From: Xenorhabdus kozodoii
GTDB taxonomy: Bacteria > Pseudomonadota > Gammaproteobacteria > Enterobacterales > Enterobacteriaceae
Direction: 5' to 3'
DNA: 64,000 bases
Assembly: GCF_002632875.1 (NCBI RefSeq)
Contig: NZ_NJCX01000009.1
Location: 92,972 to 156,971, forward strand
The notes under the pieces were generated by a model. That model was not told the origin of the DNA. It was given only the letters and a program-made list of their open reading frames with translations, and searched no databases. Shown in pieces: positions 18,623 through 27,600 of this stretch. Within the stretch, counting starts at the first letter, position 1. Every line of letters starts with the position of its first letter. Position numbers and translations under genes: made by a program.

Positions 18623-21600
18623 TCAGTTTGAAAGACTTAGGCTGATAGCCCCGGCCAGTTCACACAATGTAGGATGGGTAAACAAAGTTGCTAAGGGAAT
18701 TTCTATGTTTTGTTCACGCAGACGCGCCAACAACTGTATGGCTATCAATGAATGTCCTCCCAATACAAAGAAATTGTCATGGCGACCGATCTGTGGTCGT
18801 TTCAGCAATTTTTGCCAAATCTCGGCTAATGCAGTTTCCACTTCACCAAGAGGCGCTTCATAATCGGAAGTTGTTCCGACCATAGATTGGCCTGATGTCA
18901 GTGCAGTTTGCGGTAAGTCAGCCCAAATAGCGTTGAAATCAGTCAGTAACTGCTGGCGTGCTGTGGCGGGCAGGGTGGCAATGTCCATGATGGGTTTTTG
19001 GGGCTCGGTTTCCAATGTTTTTACCAGATCCGCTAAAGCATGAGTCATATAAGTCATCAGGCGTGCCGGATCGATGCCTGATGTAGTCTGAACTGTCAAC
19101 AGGAAACCTTTACCCAAATCATCGACGGCCAGGTAGATGGGATAGTGAGTCCTTTCTCGCCCTGTCACCAGCCGTATGCCTTCCCATAGGGTATGGGTAA
19201 CATTCGATGGGCTATGGCGATAATTCAGGAGTGTATTAAAAAGCGGCAAAGGATGTGCTACGCCGCTGCAACGTTGAGCCAGTGCCAGTGGTGCTTGTTC
19301 GTGTTCAAGTAACTGCGTCAAATTGCGGTAAGCCGCTTGCACGGTTTCCTGTGTGCTGTTTCCCGCCAGCGTGATCCGCACGGGCAGGGTGTTGATAAAC
19401 AGCCCCAAAATGCGCTCTATATCGACACTGCCTTGCATGCGTCCCAGCAAGACTGTCCCGAAGACGATATCATCTCGCCCACTGATTTTTGCCAGAACTT
19501 GTGCCAGCGCAACATGGAACATGACGCCTGAGCTGACGCCTTGCCGGCGTGCCTGTTTGCGGATAGCCCTGGCCAGTGCCGCATTCAGTGGCCTGGTCAC
19601 CTCCGTTGCTGGCCTGTCCCCACTATGAACATCCACGATGTCGAAAGGCGTTGTCGGTGTATCGACATCAGCAAGTCTTTGCCGGAAATAGGCTTCGTGA
19701 TCGGGCATCGGCTTCCGCAGGGTTTGGGCGATAAAATGGCGGTACGGCAATACGGGCGGGAGTTGCTGAGTATGATGATGCAGAAGTTCATTAATTTCAG
19801 CCATGATAATATCCAGCGACATATGATCATTGAGGATATGGTGGCAACAGAGCGCCAACAACCACTCACCCTGATTGGGATCATAGGTGATATCAGCAGA
19901 ACATAGTGGCGCCTGACTGATATCAAGGCGCTTCTGGTAGGGATCGGTGTGTGCCAACAACTGGGACGGCACCGCCTTATCGTTATCCGGCACAAAAGTC
20001 TTGATGCGCAGGGGAGCCTGACGCCAAACAACCTGTACAGGCTGCGTTAAACCCTGCCAGCAGATGGCCGTACGTAGAATATCGTGGCGATTAATAACCT
20101 GTTGCAAAGCAGCCAGAAAAGCATCAAGACGCTCGCGGGTGTTGAAGGCAAGCAAGAGGTGCAGCAAATAAACATCGCCTTGTGTTTGCAGTAGATGATG
20201 GAACAGCATGCCTTCCTGTAAGGAGGCAAGTGGGTAGATATCCTGAATATTGGTGACCCCATGGGGAACGGTGGCGGCGAGAGTATCAATCTCGTGTTGC
20301 GTCAGAGACACCAACGGTAGCATATCAGGGGTGATGGCAGTGCAACCCTCAGGGATGAGATTGGGCGGCACAGTGAACGTAGCTTCATCACCTTGAATTG
20401 ATTGCATTATTTTTGCCATGTCAGCCAGTGTTGGTGTGGAAAATACAGCGCGAATATCAAGCTGCCAACCTCGGTTGCGCAGTCGTTCAATCAGGTTGAT
20501 AACCATCAAAGAATGACCGCCCAGTTCAAAGAAATGGTCATAACGCCCAACCTCTTCCAGCCCTAATAATGCTTGCCAAATTTCAGCCAGTGCCATTTCC
20601 CTTTCACCCAGCGGCTCGACATAAGTATGGGTTGCCATGGCAGCCTGATCCGGCATCGGTAGCGCCTGGCGGTTAATCTTGCCATTAGGCGCCAATGGAA
20701 ATACAGCCAGCGTTACAAATGCACTGGGCAGCATATAGTTGGCGAGGTGTTGTGCGAGTTGCTGGCGGAGTTCTGCCGGCACCAGCTTGGTATTCGGTTC
20801 GGCGATCAAGTAAGCCACCAGACGCTTATCGCCCGACTTATCCTCGCGGGCAAGCACGATCGCCTCACGTACACCGTCGCATTGCATCAATCGGGTTTCG
20901 ATTTCCCCCAATTCGATACGAAAACCGCGCAGCTTGACCTGAAAATCATTGCGGCCAAGGTACTCGATATTGCCGTCAGATCGCCAGCGAGCCAAATCGC
21001 CGGTCCTATACATGCGGGCATTCGGCTGTTCGCTAAAGGGATCGATAACAAATTTCTCTGCGGTCAGTTTTGGTTGGTTTGAATAACCACGGGCGACCCC
21101 CATTCCGCCGATATAAATTTCGCCACTGACGCCGATAGGCACCGGCTGACCGTGTGCGTCCAGAATATAGATACGGGTATTGGACAGCGGCCGGCCAATC
21201 GGAATGTTGTTGGTGATAGGCGGCGTCAGTGTGTTATCTATCACCATTTCTTTATCTATTGGCATAGCCGTGGCCGTGATGGTGATTTCTGTGGGGCCAT
21301 AAGCGTTGAACCAGCGGCAAGATTGGGTTTCCGGGCACGACAGCCAATCCACTAAATGGCGGTGTTCCACTTTATCCCCACCAACAATCACGGTGCGTAG
21401 ATAGGGGCTGAAACCGATACGTCCCGCTTTCATTTCTTGCGCCCAATGGTGCCAGAAGGCGGTCGGTATATTGATGATTGTCACTTTTTGTTTACGTAAA
21501 AAATCAACAAAAGTGCTATCCGGTATTTTGATCTGGGGTGGGCGCAGAACCAGCGTGGCACCTGATGCCAAGGTCGGAAAAATATCTGACACTGAAATGT

Positions 21601-24600
21601 CAAAGGCGAAGGTCACAAATTGCAGAACGCGATCCCCCGGACAAGGTTCGCTGATCTGGCAATGGGCGTGGATCAGGCTGACAACATTGTGATGCTCCAG
21701 CATGACGCCTTTGGGGGTGCCGGTTGAACCAGAGGTATAGATAATATAAGCCAAATGATGCGGCTGCACCCCGACTTGCCGGCTGTCAGGGTTATCAACA
21801 GGCTGTTTTTGCCTATTATCGTGGTGGGCTTTATCGTCCAGCAGCCAGATGGGAATAGTGTGTATGGGTAAGCGAGTTTGTAAATGTTTCTGGGTCAGCA
21901 ATATGACAGGCTTGCCGTCTGATAACTGATAAGCCAGCCGTTCGGCAGGATATTCTGGATCGAGCGGGATGTAACCGGCACCTGCTTTCAAGATCCCGAA
22001 CAGGCCGATGATCATGTCCAATCCCCGTTCAACATGAATGGCTACGCGATCATCAGGACGCACACCAAAAGCAATTAAACAATGTGCCAATTGGTTGGCG
22101 CGACAGTTCAGTTCGTCATAGCTCAAGGCGTGTTCACCAAAGATCACCGCCGTGGCATCGGGTGTACGTTGCACCTGGGCTTCAAACAGTGGGTGAATTA
22201 ACTCGTCATGCGGAAGATCAACCTGAGGGGCATTGAAATCCACCAATAATTGTTGGCGCTCAGTAACGGACAACATCGGCAGGCCGGCAATCGTTTGGGT
22301 TTCATCGGCTGTCATGGCCGTCAATACATGGGTGAGATAGCCCACCATGCGTTCAATTGTCGTTCGGTCGAACAGGCTTGATGCATATTCCAGATAACCA
22401 CTTAAACCCGCTTGGCTTTCGGTCAGTGCCAGTGTCAGGTCAAAATAGGCACTACGGTGTGGCGGCGCCATTGGCGAAACCGTTAAACCGGTTAATTCAA
22501 GGGATTGCGTGGACGTGTTGTCCAGGGCGAGCATCACCTGAAAAATCGGGTTGTAGCTCAAGCTGCGTTCAGGTTGTAGGGTTTCGACCAATTGTTCAAA
22601 AGGCAGATCCTGATGGGCATAAGCTGCCAGCGCCTGTTCACGAACCTGGGCGAGCAGATTTGCCACAGAGCGACACGGTTCCAACTCAATGCGTAAAGGC
22701 AGGGTATTGACAAAAAAGCCGATGATGCCTTCAAGGTGGCTCGATGGACGGTTAGCGACCGGGGTGCCAATGACGATATCATCCTGTCCGCTCAAACGGG
22801 CAAGCACGATGCCCCAGCCGGCAAGCAACGTCATGAATAATGTGACATTCTGCCGCTGTCCGAGCGCTTTGAGGGCAGACAATAAATCCGCATTCAGGTG
22901 AACGGGCACATGGGTACCGGTGTAACTTTGTTCTGGCGGGCGCGGGTGATCAAGCGGGAGAGCCAGCAATGTCGGGGCGTTTTGCAGTTGTTTCTGCCAA
23001 AAATCCCGTTGGGCGGTGAAAACCTCACCGTGTAGCCATTTTTGTTGCCAGACGGCATAGTCTGCATACTGGATGGGAAGCTGGGGTAAAGGATCACCAC
23101 ATTGCCCTTGTGCGGTACGGTAGAGGGCACTGAGTTCGCGCAGCAATATGCCTTTCGACCAGCCATCAGTGATGATGTGATGCTGGATAAGGATCAGCAC
23201 ATGTTCTTCATCAGAAAGTTGCCATAATTGGCCTCGGATCATTGGCGCATTCGCGAAATCGAATGGGGTTTGTGTTTCAAGTTCTACTAATTCGTTAATG
23301 CGGGCCATGCGAGAGGTTTCGTCTAATCTGCGCAGATCCTGACAGGCCAGAGAAAACCCCGTATCTGCGCCATCGATATGTTGGTAAGGCTGTTCATCAA
23401 TCAGGACAAAACGGGTACGCAAACTTTCATGTCGGCTGACGAGTTGGTCAAGTGCCGTCGTCAACGCAGCATGATCGAGATACCCGCTAAGATGCAGAAC
23501 CGTCGGGATATGGTAGGCCAGATTAGCTTTGCGATTGAGCCGGGCAAGGAACCACAAACGTTGTTGGGAGAAAGAGAGCGGCAGGGGTTGATTGCGATCA
23601 GCCGCAGGAATAACGACTTGGGTTGCCTCCGGCGTGTCGCTGAGCAAGGCCGCCAAATCGGTCAGGACAGGATGGGAAAACAGTTGCTGCAAGTGCAATT
23701 CTCGCGCCAGTTGCTGGCGTATTCGCGCGGCAAGCTGGATTGCGAGCAGGGAGTGACCACCGAGTTCAAAGAAATGATCATGGCGACTGACGTGTTCCAA
23801 TTTCAGCAAATGTTGCCAAATTCGGGCTAACTTTGTCTCTATGTCTCCAATGGGTGCCACATAATGGCGGGTCGCGAGGGCAGTTTGATCGGGCATTGGC
23901 AGCGCATGACGATTGAGCTTGCCATTGGGGGTCAATGGCAAGGCATCCAGCGTGACAAAAGCACTGGGTAGCATATACTCGGCAAGGTGTTGCGCCAGTT
24001 GCTGGCGTAGTTGTGCCGGCACCAGATTCGCATTGGGTTCGGCGATCAGATAAGCAATCAGGCGCTTTTCACCTGACGTATCTTCCTGGGCAATCACCAC
24101 CGCTTCCTGTACGCCGTGACATTGCGCTAATGTCGCCTCAATCTCGCCAAGTTCGATTCGAAAACCCCGTATCTTGACCTGAAAATCATTACGGCCAAGG
24201 TATTCAATATTACCGTCAGGTAACCAACGCGCCAGATCGCCACTTTTATACAAGCGGGCATCCGGATCGGAAGAAAAAGGATCAGGCAGGAAGCGTTCTG
24301 CGGTGAGCGTGGGAAGGTTCAGGTAACCGCGGGCAACGCCGATCCCGCCAATGTAAAGCTCCCCTGTCACCCCGATTGGCACGGGGTTTTTGTGGCTATC
24401 AAGAAGATAAATTTGGGTATGGGTTAGGGGTTTCCCAATCGGTACTCGGCCGGTATAACGATCTGGCTGGCATTGCCAGGCGGTGACATGGATCGCCGCT
24501 TCCGTCGGGCCATATAAGTTATGTAACTGACAGTGGGTAAAATGGGACAGACATTGCTGCTGCAAGGCATAAGGAAACGCCTCGCCACTGCATAAAATGT

Positions 24601-27600
24601 GCCGTAAGGAAGGGCAACATCCGGCAGGGATAGCATAGAGAAATTGCTGTAGCATGGCCGGCACGAAGTAGATGACAGTAATCCTGCGTTTTTCTATCTC
24701 AGACCGTAAATAGTGCGGATCTTTATGGCCATCGGGGCGCGCTAAAATTAATTGAGCGCCAGACATCAGGGGCGGAAAGAGTTCCCAAACGGAAACATCA
24801 AAACTAAACGGTGTTTTCTGCAAGACCCGATCCTGCGGGGTGAATTGATAAGTCTTCTGTGACCAGAGCAGGCCATTGATGACAGCACGATGCTCATTCA
24901 TTACCCCTTTGGGCAAGCCCGTCGAACCAGAGGTATAAATCACATAAGCCAGATGGCGCGGGGTCAGGCCAAGGGTTTGGGGATCGGGGTTGCTGTCAGG
25001 CATATCCGCGGTAAAGAGGGCAAGATTGTTGAGATCCACAATCGGTACGCTGGTCAGCCGATTGATTGACGTTGTTTGGGGAAACACCGTTTGGGTGAGC
25101 AGGGCAACGGGGGCGGCATCCTCAAGGAGATAGGCCAGTCGCTCGGCGGGGTAGTTTGGATCGAGTGGGACATAGGCGGCACCCGCTTTCAGGATAGCGA
25201 GTAATCCGACCATCATGGCAAGACTGCGTTCAGAACAAATCGCCACCCGATCATCGGGACGGACACCTAAGGTCAGCAGATAATGCGCTAAACAATTGGC
25301 TTGCCGGTTCAGTTCAGCATAACGTAACGATTGCGTTTCAAAGATGACCGCCACCGCATCGGGATTTTGTTGTACCTGCCGTTCAAACAGTTGGTGAATA
25401 TACGCGTCTTGTGGGCGATCAAATACCGGGTGTTGAGATGGGGATGCGTTGAAATCCACCAGCAACTGTTGACGCTCCATCAGGGGTAAAATCGAGAGAT
25501 CCAAAATTGGCTGGTGGGGTGAGGTTTCCAGTGCTGCGACCAGCCCCATCAGGGCAGTGGTCATATAGCCGATCAGACGAATCGGATCGATGTCCGATAC
25601 GGTTTGGGCAACCAGGCTGAATCCATCGCCCCAATCATCAACAAACAAGCCGATGGGATAATTGATTCTCTCCTCTTCCATCAGCAGACGGACACCTTCC
25701 CATTTAGCAAAGGTGGTATCCGCCTGGCTATGGCGATAGTTGAGTAGCGTGTTAAAGAGCGGCAAAGGGGGGATCACGCCACTGCAACGTTGAGCCAGCG
25801 CCAGTGTCGCTTGCTCGTGTTCCAGCAACCTCATCAAATTGAGGTAGGTTTCTTGGACGATGGCCTGTGCGCTCTTATCGTTAAGCCTGATCCGAATGGG
25901 TAAGGTATTGATAAGTAACCCCATCACGTGATCGATGCCGCTACTGCCCTGCATCCGTCCCAGCAATACCGTGCCGAAGACGACATCGTCGCGCCCACTG
26001 GTTTTTGCCAGCACCAGTGCCAAAGCAACATGAAACAATATACTGGGGCTGACCCCCTGCCGTCGGGCTTGTGTGCGGATAGCGTTGGACAGTGCCACAT
26101 CCAGTGACTGTTTGGCCTCGGATATCTGTTTATCCTCACGGTGAATAGCCAGGATATCGAAAGGCGCCGTTGGCGAGTCTATGTCAGAGAGCACCTTACG
26201 GAAATAGGTTTCATGATCTAACGTCGACCAATGCAAGGATTGGGCGATAAAGTGACGATACGGTAATACGGGGGACAATTTTTCCCCCTGACCGTTGCCA
26301 GCTAACCCATGTTCGGTAGGGTTGGGTAATAATGCATCGATTTCATCTATGATCCGCTCCAGCGTGACATGGTCACAAACTAAATGATGGATGCGCAAAA
26401 CCAGTAGCCACGCCTCCTGATGCGGGTCATAGGCGATGTCGGCAGAACATAGTGGCGCCTGACTCACATCAAGACGGCACTGATGGGGATCGGTATGCGC
26501 CAGCAATTGGCAAGGGATATCCTGTTCGTCATTGGGTAAGAAGGTCTTGACGCTCAACGATGCTTGCCGCCAGACGACCTGCACCGGCTGTGCCAATCCC
26601 TGCCAGTAAATGGAGGTACGCAGGATATCGTGCCGGTTAATGACCTGTTGCAAGGTTGCCAGAAAGGTATCGAGCCGTTCGTGGGTGTCAAAGGCAAGCA
26701 AATCGCGTAACAGATAAGTATCTCCTTGTTTCTGCAACAGATAATGGAACAACATGCCTTCTTGTAGCGGTGAGAGCGGGTAAATATCCTGGATATTGGC
26801 CGCGCCACCGGGGATCGTCGCGGTGATAGCATTAATTTCAGACTGGGATAGGGCAACTAACGTCAACATGTCGGGGGTAATGGCACCGCAACCTTCGGGG
26901 ATGAGATTGGGGAGGACAGTGAACCCCGTTGTGCTTTCTTGCCCGGTATTTTCTTGAACGCCCCCTTGTTGAACCAACTGTATCGCTTTCGCCATCGCTT
27001 CCAATACGGGGTGGGTGAATACCATGCGGATGTCAAGCGTCCAGCCCCATTCCCGCAGTTGTTCGATCAGGTTAACGGCGATCAGCGAGTGCCCGCCCAG
27101 CTCAAAAAAATGGTCACAGCGGCTGACATGTTGTACGCCGAGCAACCTTTGCCAAATTTGACTCAAGATAGTTTCCGCTTCCCCGATAGGAGGCTGGTAA
27201 CGGCGGGTGACGATTGCCGTGTGATCGGGTTTGGGCAGCGCCTGGCGGTCAAGTTTGCCATTCGGGGTGAGTGGAAAGGCATTGAGCGTCACAAAGGCAC
27301 TGGGGATCATGTATTCTGCAAGGTGCTGTGCAAGTTGTTGCCGTAATGCCATGGGTTCCAGTTCAGCATTTGCCTTCGGTAACAAATAGGCGACGAGCTG
27401 TTTTGGCGCAGGACTGTTTTTATCGATCTTGTTTTTATCGGCATCGCTTTGATGGGAGACGTTTTCACAAAGCAGTACCACCGCTTCACGCACGCCGTGG
27501 CATTGCTGCAACCTTGCCTCAATCTCCCCTGGCTCAATGCGGAACCCCCGCAGTTTGATCTGGAAATCATTCCGGCCAAGATATTCAATGTTGCCATCGG

